A stretch of DNA of 33,242 nucleotides from Candidatus Eiseniibacteriota bacterium (GTDB lineage: Bacteria > Eisenbacteria > RBG-16-71-46 > SZUA-252). Below, piece after piece: positions 7,309 through 16,144 of this stretch. The stretch covers positions 1 to 33,242 of the forward strand of contig VBOX01000009.1 in the NCBI GenBank assembly GCA_005893265.1, given 5' to 3'. Positions within the stretch are counted from its first letter, which is position 1; every line of letters begins with the position of its first letter. The position numbers and the translations under genes were made by a program. A model generated the notes under the pieces. It was not told where the DNA came from. It did no database searches and saw only the letters and a program-made list of their open reading frames with translations.

Positions 7309-9641
7309 ATGTCCACTCATACCCTTTCCGGGAGGCATTTCATGTCATCCCCGATGATTCACCGGATCGTCCGGCCGGGCGTAGCGAGCGTCCTTGCCGG
7401 GCTCGCAATGGCCGCATCGCTCGCGGTTGCCATCCCCGCTCGAGCCGCCGATCCCGGCTGGCCGCGCCAATTCGATTCCTCGAGCGGTTCGTTTGTGATC
7501 TACCAGCCACAGCCCGAGAGTCTTGACGGAGATGTGCTCACGGGGCGCGCGGCGTTCTCACTGCAGAAAAGCGGAGCCGCGAGCCCTACGTTCGGGGTGT
7601 TGTGGTTCACCGAGCAGATCGAGATCGACCGCGACAGCAGCGCGGTATCCGCGCGGAGCCTCGACGTCACAAAGGTAAGGTTGCCGGGGATCACACCGGT
7701 CGAGGCGAGCCGGTACGAGATGCTGGTCGAGACCCAGGCGACAGGATGGGATCTGTCAGGCTCGCTGGAGGAGCTGCAGGCCGGTCTGGCCGCACACTCG
7801 AGCCGATCGAGCGATCGAAACTCCAGCGAGTCGTGAATACGCCGTACGCCGTGGTCTTTGATCCCAGGAGCCGCTGCTACTATCTGAACGGCGCCAATCT
7901 CTGGTACCAGGCGAAGGATCCCCTGGGTACGTGGAGCAATATTTCCAGTCCGCCCGCCGCGATTCGGGAAGTCGTGCCGCCGGACACCTCAACGTACGAT
8001 CAGGTCGAGGGCCCGCCGCCGGAAGTGCTGACCGCGACCGTGCCCACGGAGCTGATCGCCACGGACGGCCCGCCGCGATACGCGCCCCTGGTCGGCGACG
8101 AGCTGCTCTACCTCGCCAACACCGAGAGCGACGTCGTCCTCGAGGTGAGTACACAGTACCTGTACGTCCTGATCTCGGGGCGGTGGTTCCGGGGTCCGTC
8201 GATGGACGGGCCTTGGACCTTTGTGCGCGGGGACAAATTACCCGCCAGCTTCAGGCAGGTGCCGCTCGACTCGCCCAAAGGCAACATCCTGGCGAGCGTC
8301 GCGGGCACGGATCAAGCCGAAGACGCGATCGCCGATTCCGAAATACCACAAACGAGCGCGATCCAGCGCAGTGACCAGGGCTTCGAGGTCACGTACGACG
8401 GGGACCCGGAATTCGTACCGATCGAGGGCACGGACCTCCAATACGCCGTGAACACCGACGCGGAAGTGATCCTTGCCGACGGTCGCTATTACGCGTGCGA
8501 TCAGGGAGTCTGGTACATCTCGGACGACCCCGAAGGACCCTGGAGCGTCAGTGATACGCGGCCCCTGGGCGTGGATGACATCCCACCGAGCTGCCCCGTG
8601 TACGACGTGCGCTACGTCTACATCTACGACTCCACGCCGGACGTGGTCTACGTGGGCTACCTACCGGGATACCTGGGCTGCTATCCCTACTACGGCACGG
8701 TCGTTTACGGCACCGGGTACCACTACGGTTCGTGGCGGAGCCGGCGCCATTACTATCCGCGCCGCTTCACCTGGGGCTTTCACGCGCGCTATAACCCCTG
8801 GCTGAGCCGGTGGAGCTTCGGCGCCAGCTACAGCAGCGGCTTCCTTCGGGTCGGCACCCGCTGGCGCTCTGGTTCCCAAGTCGCCCCGAGCAGCGCGCGA
8901 TCGAAGTGGTTTGGCCCCGGGGGCTACCGTCGCCCGCTGGTCGCCCAAGACATGACGCTCCTCCGGACTCGCCCGGGACGCACGCGGCCGCGCGTATCCG
9001 ACGGCTTGCCGGCGAACCTATACAGCCGCACGGAAAACGTCGCGCGTGTGGACCGGAGCGCAGATCGAATTCGCATACGGTCGATTGCACCTCGGATCAC
9101 CCGGCCGGCCCGGGTGCCCGACGACGTTTTCGCGGGCAAGGACGGAAAGGTGTACCGGCGTGAGCCGAAGGGAACATGGCAGGTGAGGTCGGGGGCGAAG
9201 TGGAAGCCGACGAACCTTCCAACTCCACCGCGCACCACTCCGTTTCCTGCGACTCCACCCCCGGGAGTTCAGGAAGAGGTGAGCCATCCTTCGGCGAGGC
9301 ACTCGCGGCCCGAGGTGAGTCCGCGGCGTAACGGTCCGGCGGTCGAGCACCGGGCGCCGCAGCGCGACAACCCGCCGGAGCGTCCCGCGCCTCCCGCGGA
9401 ACGACCCGCGCCTCCTGCGGAACGACCCACGCCTCCCTCCGAGCAGCCCACGCCGGGCGACCTGGAGAAGGAGTACCGCGCCCGCGAGCGATCCGACCAT
9501 GGAGACAACTCAGACGCCCCGCAAACCGAGCGTCCGGCACCCCGGGAGCTGGAGCCACAGAGCCCGAAAGAGCATGAATCCGAGAGGGAGCGGTCGCGGC
9601 AGGACTCGAGGGAGAATTCGAGACCGAACCGGAATCGCTAG
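7309..9641 (+). CDS. large secreted protein with three WY-type modules, split by a one-base frameshift
   Basis: The N-terminal frame (7309-7836) has a signal peptide (LAGLAMAASLAVAIPARA) and a conserved domain (SGSFVIYQPQPESLDGDVL). The remaining frame (about 7797-9641) holds three related modules of about 48 residues, at 7797-7943, 8079-8225 and 8412-8552. Each has PI/PL...NT...YY/YV...W(Y/F)...GPW. A Tyr/Gly-rich stretch (YVGYLPGYLGCYPYYGT) and a Pro-rich tail follow. Resembles proteins annotated loosely as carbohydrate-binding V/XII-like; that binding is not shown here. Frames meet at 7790-7797, where GCCGCACACTC lacks one base of a continuous reading. Module 1 lacks the YDG-x-P lead seen before module 3 and the DGPP before module 2, so a longer deletion of 3n+1 bases is also possible. 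Start: ATG after AGGAGAG. Confidence 0.7.
9378..9452 (+). repeat. coding tandem repeat, Pro-rich (ERPAPPAE unit)
   Basis: Three 24-base units encode ERPAPPAE, ERPAPPAE and ERPTPPSE in the C-terminal tail of the repeat protein. Such flexible proline-rich stretches often span peptidoglycan or act as linkers. Confidence 0.8.
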
Positions 9642-9688
9642 TGCTGTGGAGCGCGCGCGATGCGGGGCGGCGCGGCTCGCTGTTTGCC

Positions 9689-9925
9689 TTACGCCCCAAC
9701 GCCCGCGGGGGAGTGAACGACGTCCAGCTCGATCTGGCAGTCGCACGTACCACCGAGGCGCGCTAGCGCGTGCAAGGATCCCTCGACGTTGACGTCGGCC
9801 ATGCCGGCGAGCGCAGAGCGCGCCTGTTCCGTAGTCCCGAAGCAGAACCGTGCTCGGTTCAGTCTGGATGCGAATTCCAACCACCGTGGATGTCCCGGGA
9901 CGATGATCTCATCGCTGCTGCGCAT
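9689..9925 (-). CDS. small DUF2695-like protein
   Basis: A 78-residue soluble protein. Its C-terminal LARLGGTCDCQIELDVV resembles the GGYCDCE-x-L-x-NV ending of DUF2695 proteins. The central part (TTEQARSALAGMADVNVEGSLHALARL) is a likely helix leading into this CxC motif, which could bind a metal. The ATG is preceded by a good GGAGGG site. It lies convergent to the large repeat protein, 47 bases past its end. The family call rests on the CDC motif only, and no function is known. Confidence 0.55.
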   Translation of the reverse strand: MRSSDEIIVPGHPRWLEFASRLNRARFCFGTTEQARSALAGMADVNVEGSLHALARLGGTCDCQIELDVVHSPAGVGA

Positions 9926-10094
9926 TGGAGCCCTCCGCTTTGATGAACGTGTTCATGCCAGGAGTGATTCTCAACGGTTGAGAAGTTTGAGTTACAAAAG
10001 GTAGCAGGTGGTCACGGCGGAAGCATGTTACAAATGCGCCCGGTCGAGCCGTGCTGACGGTCAGCGCGCGTCTTTCGCAATGCATCCGTTCCCG

Positions 10095-10135
10095 CAAAAA
10101 GCACTACGCCCCAGAGAGGTGAACCCTCTGGGGCG
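10095..10135 (-). terminator. rho-independent terminator of the secreted-protein gene
   Basis: A perfect 10-bp stem CGCCCCAGAG/CTCTGGGGCG (10107-10116 with 10126-10135) has a 9-base loop. On the minus strand it is followed after a few bases by TTTTT (10096-10100). It sits 36 bases past the stop of the gene ending at 10171. Confidence 0.75.
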
Positions 10136-10170
10136 CAGCGTGCCTCCCGCCGGCGCTCGGGCGCCTGCGG

Positions 10171-10653
10171 TCAATCCTTGAGATAAAGCTGCATGGTGAT
10201 ATTCCCGCTGAACCTTCGCCCGTCTTGCAGGTTGCCTTCGACAGTTAGCGTAACCGTCTTCGGCGACCTGCCGTGCAGGTTGTCGAAGAGCGGGTGCATA
10301 TCGGTTTTCAGGAAGCAGAACTCAATATCCTGGATACCGTTGCCGTCGCTATCCCCCACCACCACCGGTTTTGTGCAATTGAGTGGGATCTGTGAGACGG
10401 ACCCGGTCCCTTGAGAGATAAGCACGACCGTGCACAGCGAGATATCGAGGACATTGAAATTACCGCCGATGGGCTCCACGTGCACGCACCACTGACCAGA
10501 TCCGGAAGCAAACCGAATGTCGTTGTGGGGAGCCCTCGTGAACAGCCGGGCAGAGAGCGTTTGGCTCTCGGCCCGGGTCGACCATCCGAGTAAGCCGCAC
10601 GTGGAAACGAGAAGGACCAGGAAAATCGTCTTCAAAGCCGCACGATTGCTCAT
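10171..10653 (-). CDS. secreted protein with a DxDxNG calcium-type loop, unknown function
   Basis: The start at 10653 (MSNRAALK) is chosen because GGAGGAA lies just upstream and a signal peptide follows (IFLVLLVSTCGLLGWSTRAES). The 160-residue product appears beta-rich. It carries GDSDGNGIQDIEF, which matches the D-x-D-x-N-G-x-x-D calcium loop seen in dockerin and thrombospondin-3-like repeats. A later section (VTLTVEGNLQDGRRFSGN) resembles the end of short secreted proteins found in the same kind of genome. Four cysteines remain after cleavage. I do not recognise a named family. A strong terminator follows. Confidence 0.65.
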   Translation of the reverse strand: MSNRAALKTIFLVLLVSTCGLLGWSTRAESQTLSARLFTRAPHNDIRFASGSGQWCVHVEPIGGNFNVLDISLCTVVLISQGTGSVSQIPLNCTKPVVVGDSDGNGIQDIEFCFLKTDMHPLFDNLHGRSPKTVTLTVEGNLQDGRRFSGNITMQLYLKD

Positions 10654-10833
10654 TGCTCGTTCCTCCTGAACGCGTGGAAAAACCAGGAATCTAGCCCGTA
10701 GCTCGGTACCCACGAGAACCGGCTGAGCTCACGGCCGGGGCTCCCCGACGAATCTCGGAGAACGACCAACATCGACGATACAATGAACCCGCGAAAGCGT
10801 GGAAGGGGTAATCCGGCGCGTCTCCGTACGGGC

Positions 10834-11136
10834 CTAAGCAGCGCCGCCCGAAAGCACGACGGAGTGGATGTTCCGATACGGAACGGCCCGGGTTTTCTTG
10901 GAGGAGTCGCGCCAGCGAAGCCTTGTCCCCGAGATCACACCTGAGATCCGGTCTCCGTTATGAAGCCATAGCTCGTCGGCTTTGGCGCCCGGTGTTCCGT
11001 TGAAATGAATCCACGCAATCGCTGAAGCCTTGACCCGCACCCTGCCTAGTGTTGAAGCAATGGTAATGGACTTATCGAGAAGGTCCCCGCTGAGGGATGA
11101 CCCGTCTCGTCCAATGAGAATATTCCGCATGCGCAT
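10834..11136 (-). CDS. small beta-repeat protein, unknown function
   Basis: A 100-residue protein made of two similar halves. Residues about 5-45 (ILIGRDGSSLSGDLLDKSITI...VKASAIAWIHF) match residues 56-96 (LWLHNGDRISGVISGTRLRW...VPYRNIHSVVL). Each half has a (D/N)G-x-x-(L/I)SG turn and ends in a hydrophobic strand, like the NGDRISG repeats of bacterial envelope proteins. No signal peptide is seen. The ATG follows a G-rich Shine-Dalgarno (AGGGGGG). Only 14 bases separate it from the upstream 207-residue protein gene, so the two are probably co-transcribed. Confidence 0.6.
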   Translation of the reverse strand: MRMRNILIGRDGSSLSGDLLDKSITIASTLGRVRVKASAIAWIHFNGTPGAKADELWLHNGDRISGVISGTRLRWRDSSKKTRAVPYRNIHSVVLSGGAA

Positions 11137-11150
11137 CTTGGCAGTCCCCC

Positions 11151-11774
11151 CTACTTTCGCGCGAAGGGCTCGAGCCGCGGTGGGCGTTTGCCGCGGCGCG
11201 TGGCGCCGGCGATGGGAACGTACTCGAGCTCCCTTCCCTCCAGGACACGACGAAGCATGAGCCCGCCACGGCTCATGTCGCCGCGTCCGACGAACTCGAC
11301 CGGAAAGCGGAGTCGCCCGTCGAGGTAGGTCTCGATGATGTCGACGTACTTCCCCGTCGCGATGCTGCCAAGCAGGATGACGATGTCATCGCCGGAGAGG
11401 AGCGACGCCAGCGCCGCGGAATCCCGCTCGAGCGGCTCGCGGAATCGTGAATTGTCGGGTGCGACGCCGACCTCGGCCATGGCACGCAGGTCGCCGAGCA
11501 TGACCATCACGTCCGGAGAGACCAGCCCGCGACCGGGGGTGATGACGAGCACCCCGTCAGGAGCGGTCCTATTTCTAGCGAAGGTTCGCCCGTAGGTCAG
11601 CTTGCCGCGGAAGTAGAGCCCGCTCAGGAAGGTGAATACCTCCCCGATCGGGGCACCGGACCCACGGAGTTGGATGGCCAGCGGTGACGTCGCGCTTTCT
11701 TGGAGCAGGATTTGCGCGCGCCTTCCCCCACAGTGAGCCGGAGAGAGCAGGAAGACGGTCTGGGGGGCTGTCAC
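11151..11774 (-). CDS. conserved hypothetical protein (about 207 residues)
   Basis: The sequence begins MTAPQTVFLLSPAHCGGRRAQILL and includes GEVFTFLSGLYFRGKLTYGRTFA and VLVITPGRGLVSPD. This combination is familiar from conserved bacterial hypothetical proteins without an assigned domain. No signal peptide or transmembrane segment is evident. A DDIVILLGSIATGKYVDIIETYL section looks like a Rossmann-type strand-loop-helix but has no recognised nucleotide-binding motif. It is the first gene of a probable pair with the beta-repeat protein downstream, and lies only 12 bases after the DUF1428 gene. Function unknown. Confidence 0.75.
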   Translation of the reverse strand: MTAPQTVFLLSPAHCGGRRAQILLQESATSPLAIQLRGSGAPIGEVFTFLSGLYFRGKLTYGRTFARNRTAPDGVLVITPGRGLVSPDVMVMLGDLRAMAEVGVAPDNSRFREPLERDSAALASLLSGDDIVILLGSIATGKYVDIIETYLDGRLRFPVEFVGRGDMSRGGLMLRRVLEGRELEYVPIAGATRRGKRPPRLEPFARK

Positions 11775-11786
11775 CGCCCAATACGC

Positions 11787-12146
11787 CTAGGCTTCGACCA
11801 GGACCTTGAATCCGCCGTAGACCATGCGCTTGGAGTCAAAGGGCATCGACTTCGGATCCACCATCTTCGCGAGCCGCGGGTCCTTCATCACCTTGGCGTT
11901 GACGCGATCGCGGTGCGCGCGCGACTTGAATACGATCCAGGAGAAAACGACCGTCTCGCCAGGCTTGGGCTTGACCATGCGCGGAAACGGCACGCCCCAC
12001 TTCACGTTGAGATCGTCCCCCGCGCATTCCCGGAACTCCAGGGCGCCGTGCTCCTTCCAGATCTTTCCCCCGATCCGCGCCATGCGGCGGTAGGCCTGCA
12101 GCTTTTTCTTCAGGACGGGCAGGACATATCCATCTACGTATCGCAT
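11787..12146 (-). CDS. DUF1428 family protein
   Basis: A 119-residue protein with the whole DUF1428 pattern: MRYVDGYVLPVLKKKLQAYR at the start, then the GALEFRECAGDD block, the FSWIVFKSRAHRDRVNAKVM block, and MPFDSKRMVYGGFKVLVE at the end. It is a ferredoxin-like alpha+beta fold of the dimeric alpha-beta barrel type, like E. coli YbaA. Its biochemical role is not known. The ATG follows GGAGAG. Genes immediately upstream (DUF2277) and downstream lie on the same strand with short gaps, suggesting one transcript of small housekeeping-type genes. Confidence 0.92.
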   Translation of the reverse strand: MRYVDGYVLPVLKKKLQAYRRMARIGGKIWKEHGALEFRECAGDDLNVKWGVPFPRMVKPKPGETVVFSWIVFKSRAHRDRVNAKVMKDPRLAKMVDPKSMPFDSKRMVYGGFKVLVEA

Positions 12147-12174
12147 GTGAGCTCTCCTTAGTTGGGCTGACCTC

Positions 12175-12447
12175 TCACGAGGTCCCGAACCTTTCCGCGG
12201 CTCTGGCGCGCGCGCGCTCCGCTTCCACCGCGCGGTCGCGCGGCTCGGCGTGGGTCACCAGCGAATCCAGCAGTTTCCGTGCGACCGCAGCCACGTCCTC
12301 AGCGGCGCGATGGAAGGCCGCTTCGTTGATCTTCGACGGCTTGGTGAAGCCCGAGATCTTTCTCACGAATTGGAGTGAGGCCGCCATGACCTCCTCGTCG
12401 GTAGCGGCAGGATCGAAGTTATACAGGGTCTTGATGTTCCGGCACAT
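12175..12447 (-). CDS. DUF2277 family protein
   Basis: A 90-residue protein beginning MCRNIKTLYNFDPAATDEEV and containing ASLQFVRKISGFTKPSKINEAAF. These are the diagnostic parts of DUF2277, a small helical family widespread in actinobacteria and other high-GC bacteria. Its role is unknown. It leads the minus-strand group DUF2277-DUF1428-hypothetical proteins and is divergent from the EVE-domain gene, with 142 bases between them for both promoters. Confidence 0.93.
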   Translation of the reverse strand: MCRNIKTLYNFDPAATDEEVMAASLQFVRKISGFTKPSKINEAAFHRAAEDVAAVARKLLDSLVTHAEPRDRAVEAERARARAAERFGTS

Positions 12448-12589
12448 AGCTTGTCTCCCAGTCCTGCGTTTCTCAAAGACAGCCGCCCCACAGCTTGCGC
12501 GAACAATCTAGCACCGCCGGGCATGCCCTACAACCCGGGCGCCTCAGCTTTTCATTGCGGGGCTTGAACGTTCTGGCTAACGTCTGCGC

Positions 12590-13009
12590 GTGGCCACCTT
12601 CCTCTTCAAGACCGAGCCGACGACGTATTCGTTCGCGGACCTGACCCGCGACAAGAGCACCGTGTGGGACGGGGTCTCCAACGCTCTGGCCCTGAAACAT
12701 CTGCGCACCGTCCGCAAGGGGGATACGGTCGCCATCTACCACACCGGCGACGAGAAACAGGTCGTCGGGCTCGCGATCGCGGACTCGGATCCCTTTCCGG
12801 ACCCAAAGCTCGGCGATCCAAAGCGCGCGGTCGTGCGCCTCAAGGCTGGCCGCGAATTCCCATTCCCGGTTCCCCTCGGCACGTTCAGGACCGACGCGGT
12901 ACTCAAGACCGCGGATCTCGTGAGACTCCCCCGTCTATCTGTCATGCCGCTCACCGCCGCTCAACATGACCGGTTGCTCGAGCGCGCGGGCCTCTCGGCC
13001 AAGCGCTGA
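12590..13009 (+). CDS. EVE domain-containing protein
   Basis: A 139-residue EVE-domain protein. It starts ATFLFKTEPTTYSFADL, followed by the W-x-GV-x-N segment (TVWDGVSNALALKHLRTVRKGD) and the YHTGDEKQVVGLA strand; these are hallmarks of the PUA-like EVE fold that binds modified bases. Stand-alone bacterial EVE proteins are thought to act on modified nucleic acids, but the target here is unknown. The start is GTG at 12590. It ends 54 bases from the convergent RND gene. Confidence 0.9.
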   Translation: MATFLFKTEPTTYSFADLTRDKSTVWDGVSNALALKHLRTVRKGDTVAIYHTGDEKQVVGLAIADSDPFPDPKLGDPKRAVVRLKAGREFPFPVPLGTFRTDAVLKTADLVRLPRLSVMPLTAAQHDRLLERAGLSAKR

Positions 13010-13063
13010 CGCGCACATAGGCGAGACGTTACCTCACCGCGGTCGGAACTGTGGCCAATCCGA

Positions 13064-16000
13064 TCACGGGGCAGTCACCGCCCCGACGACCGCCTGCAGC
13101 TCCGCCGCCTCACGTGCCACCGCCCGCTCGCGCGCGTGCGCCACGAGCATGTAGACCGACGGCACGACAAAGAGAGTGAAGGCCGTGCCGATGATCATGC
13201 CGCTGACGAGCGTGATGCCGATGCTGTTACGCGCCCCGGCTCCAGGGCCGCTCGCGAATACCAGCGGGAGATGCCCGAACACCGTGGCCGCGGTGGTCAT
13301 CAAGATTGGCCGCAACCGGGTCCCTGCGGCATCGATGATCGCCTGGAGCTTGTCCATCCCGGTCTCCCGCAGATGGTTCGCGAACTGAACGATGAGGATC
13401 CCGTTCTTCGCCACCAGCCCGACCAACGTGATGAGCCCCACCTGGCTATAGATGTTCATCGTCGTGAAGCCCAGGAACGAGAAGAGCAGGGCACCGCTGA
13501 TGGCCAGCGGAGCCGAGCCTGCGAGGATGACGAAGGGATCGCGGAAGCTCTCGAACTGAGCCGCGAGCACCAGGAAGATCAGGATCCCCGAAAGCAGGAA
13601 TATCCCGAGGAACCGGCTGCCCTCGGTCCGAAGCTGGCGCGACTCGCCCGCGTAATCGACCGTGAACCCCTGGGGAAGCATCCCCTTCGCCTCTTTTTCC
13701 AAGAATTGAAGCGCCTGATCCAGCGATACCCCCGGCGGAATGACACCCTGGATTCGCACGGCGTTGAGCTGTTGGAACCGCTTCAGCTCTCTGGGTTCCG
13801 TCGTGGTTTTCAAAGTCGCAAAGGTCGAGAGCGGCACAAGCTTCCCGCCGGTCCCCGTCACGTAGATGTCCTTCAGTTGGTCGGGAGTAAGGCGCTCGCT
13901 CCGCTTCACCTGCGGAATCACCTTGTAGCTGCGCCCCTGGATGCTGAAGCGATTGACGTAGTTTCCACCGAGAAGCGTCGAGAGGTCCTTTCCCGCTTCG
14001 CTCATCTCGACACCTTGGGAGCGCACCTTGTCGCGGTTGAATACGACCTTCGCTTGAGGCTGGTCATACTTGAGATCCGCGTCGGCGAACATGAACAGAC
14101 CGCTCGCGAATGCCTTCCCTACGAGCTGGTTGGCGACCTCGACGAGGCGTTCCGGCTCCGCCGTGGACGCGATGACGAAATCCACAGGGAAATCCCCGCC
14201 CCCAGGAAGCGCGGGCGGAATGATGGAGATGACGCGAATCCCCGGAATCTTCGAGAGGCTGCCGGAAGCTTCGTACTGGAGTTGCTGGGCCGTCTTCTTT
14301 CGCTCGCTCCAGGGCTTGGTCACCATGCCCCCGAAACCACCGGTCGGGAACACGAGCTGGAACGTGTTCTTGTACTCTGGGAACGAGCGGTAGACGCCCT
14401 CGACCTGCGTCGAGTAGAGCTTGGTCTGGTCGAGGGTGGAGTTCGGCGCCGCCTGGATAATCCCAAAAACGACGCTCTGATCCTCGTTGGGCGCCAGCTC
14501 GTGCTGGGAAAACATGTAGAAAGCAGGGATCAACGCCACGACGACCGCCCACACGACGTAGACGGCGGGCCGGTATTGGAGCGTCCCGGCCAGAGCCCGC
14601 TTGTATCCCTCGCGAATTCCGTCGAAGCGTCGATTGATCCACCCCGCGAAGCCGCGTTCGGTGTCTCCCGCGCGGAGCAGCTTCGATCCCATCATCGGCG
14701 AGAGCGTGAGCGCCACGACCCCGGAGACGATCACCGCCCCCGCCAGCGTGAACGCGAACTCGCGGAACAAGGATCCCGTCAACCCGCCCTGGATCGCGAC
14801 CGGCGTATAGACCGCCGCCAGCGTGAGCGTCATGGCGATGATCGGGCCGATCAGCTCGCGGGCCGCGTCGATCGCCGCGCGGAATGGACTGGCGCCGAGA
14901 CTCAAATGCCGCTCGACGTTTTCAACCATCACGATCGCGTCGTCGACCACGAGGCCCACCGAGAGCACGATGGCGAGCAGCGTGAGCAGATTGATGGTGA
15001 AGCCGGCCGCCATCATCAGGAAGACGGCGCCGATCAAGGAGATCGGAATCGCCACGACCGGGATGATGACCGCGCGCACGGAGCCGAGGAACAGGAAGAT
15101 GACGAGGATGACGATGAGGAGCGTCTCCGTGAGGGTCTTCAAGACCTCGTGGATGGCACTCTCGATGTACTCCGTCGAATCGTACGGGATGCCGGCCTTC
15201 ATCCCGACGGGGAGCTGCGCTCGGATGCCCGGCATCGCCTCGCGCACCCGCCGGATCACCTCCAGCGTATTGGCGGTCGGAAGCACCCAGACGCCCATGA
15301 ATACGGCGCCCTGCCCATCGAAGCGAACATCCTGTTCGTAGTTTTCGGCGCCCAGCGAGACGTCCGCGATATCGCCGAGGCGGACGACGACCCCCTTGTT
15401 CTCCTTGACGACCAGACGGCGGAACTCCTCGGGGGTCTTGAGATCGGTGTTGGCGACGAGGTTCACCGAAACCATCGAGCCCTTCGTCTGGCCCAACGTG
15501 GAGAGGTAGTTGTTATCGGCAAGCGCGTCGCGCACCTGGGACGGTGAAATGCCCATGGCCGCCATCTTCTCCGGCTTGAGCCAAACACGCATCGCGAAGG
15601 TGCGGCCGCCGAGGATTTCGGCTCGCTGCACGCCGTCGATCGAGCTCAACTTCGGCTGCACGACGCGTGTCAGGTAATCGGTGATCTGGTTCTGATCGAG
15701 GTCACTGGAGGAGAAGCCCAGGTACATCGCCGCGAACCGATTGTCCGCGGTCTCCAGCTCGATGACCGGCGCCTGCGCCTCCGGCGGCAGGTCGTTCCGC
15801 ACCTGCGCCACCTTCGCCTGGACCTGCGTGAGGGCAGCGTTCGTGTCGTAGTTGAGCTTCAAGTGAACGGTGATCGTGCTCAGGCCCTGGGCGCTGGATG
15901 ACTCGATGTAGTCGATTCCGTCAGCGCTCGCGATCACGCGCTCCAAGGGGGTCGTGATGAACCCGCGCACGAGATCGGCGTTGGCTCCGACGTACGCCGT

Positions 16001-16144
16001 CGTCACCGTGAGGATCGCGATGTCGCTGCGGGGGTACTGCCGCACGCTGAGCGAGCGGATCGATTGCAATCCGGCGATCAGGATGACCAGGCTGACGACC
16101 ATCGCCAGGACCGGCCGGCGGATGAAGAGATCGGTGAATTTCAT
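13064..16144 (-). CDS. RND (HAE1/AcrB-like) inner-membrane efflux permease
   Basis: A full-length RND permease of 1026 residues. It would form the inner-membrane trimer of a tripartite exporter driven by protons. It begins FTDLFIRRPVLAMVVSLVIL (TM1). TM4 carries the proton-relay pair in SVGLVVDDAIVMVENVERH, and TM10 carries the lysine in GLVAKNGILIVQFANH. Porter-domain features such as GGRTFAMRVWL are present. The drug/hydrophobe (HAE1) type is favoured over the metal (HME) type because the DDAIVMVEN form is present. Its ATG overlaps the stop of the adaptor gene by one base (TGATG), so the two are coupled. As the last gene of the Os1348-TolC-MFP-RND operon, it may export a peptide or lipid-like product rather than only drugs; the substrate is unknown. 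Confidence 0.93.
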   Translation of the reverse strand: MKFTDLFIRRPVLAMVVSLVILIAGLQSIRSLSVRQYPRSDIAILTVTTAYVGANADLVRGFITTPLERVIASADGIDYIESSSAQGLSTITVHLKLNYDTNAALTQVQAKVAQVRNDLPPEAQAPVIELETADNRFAAMYLGFSSSDLDQNQITDYLTRVVQPKLSSIDGVQRAEILGGRTFAMRVWLKPEKMAAMGISPSQVRDALADNNYLSTLGQTKGSMVSVNLVANTDLKTPEEFRRLVVKENKGVVVRLGDIADVSLGAENYEQDVRFDGQGAVFMGVWVLPTANTLEVIRRVREAMPGIRAQLPVGMKAGIPYDSTEYIESAIHEVLKTLTETLLIVILVIFLFLGSVRAVIIPVVAIPISLIGAVFLMMAAGFTINLLTLLAIVLSVGLVVDDAIVMVENVERHLSLGASPFRAAIDAARELIGPIIAMTLTLAAVYTPVAIQGGLTGSLFREFAFTLAGAVIVSGVVALTLSPMMGSKLLRAGDTERGFAGWINRRFDGIREGYKRALAGTLQYRPAVYVVWAVVVALIPAFYMFSQHELAPNEDQSVVFGIIQAAPNSTLDQTKLYSTQVEGVYRSFPEYKNTFQLVFPTGGFGGMVTKPWSERKKTAQQLQYEASGSLSKIPGIRVISIIPPALPGGGDFPVDFVIASTAEPERLVEVANQLVGKAFASGLFMFADADLKYDQPQAKVVFNRDKVRSQGVEMSEAGKDLSTLLGGNYVNRFSIQGRSYKVIPQVKRSERLTPDQLKDIYVTGTGGKLVPLSTFATLKTTTEPRELKRFQQLNAVRIQGVIPPGVSLDQALQFLEKEAKGMLPQGFTVDYAGESRQLRTEGSRFLGIFLLSGILIFLVLAAQFESFRDPFVILAGSAPLAISGALLFSFLGFTTMNIYSQVGLITLVGLVAKNGILIVQFANHLRETGMDKLQAIIDAAGTRLRPILMTTAATVFGHLPLVFASGPGAGARNSIGITLVSGMIIGTAFTLFVVPSVYMLVAHARERAVAREAAELQAVVGAVTAP

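Noticed and set aside
9378-9452. Possible CRISPR-like short repeats
   Set aside because: They are continuous in-frame coding units (ERPAPPAE) with no spacers.
13136-15547. An 803-residue plus-strand open frame opposite the RND permease
   Set aside because: Its composition is dominated by Arg, Asp, Glu and His with no recognisable domain. It is fully antisense to a well-conserved permease, as expected by chance in GC-rich DNA.
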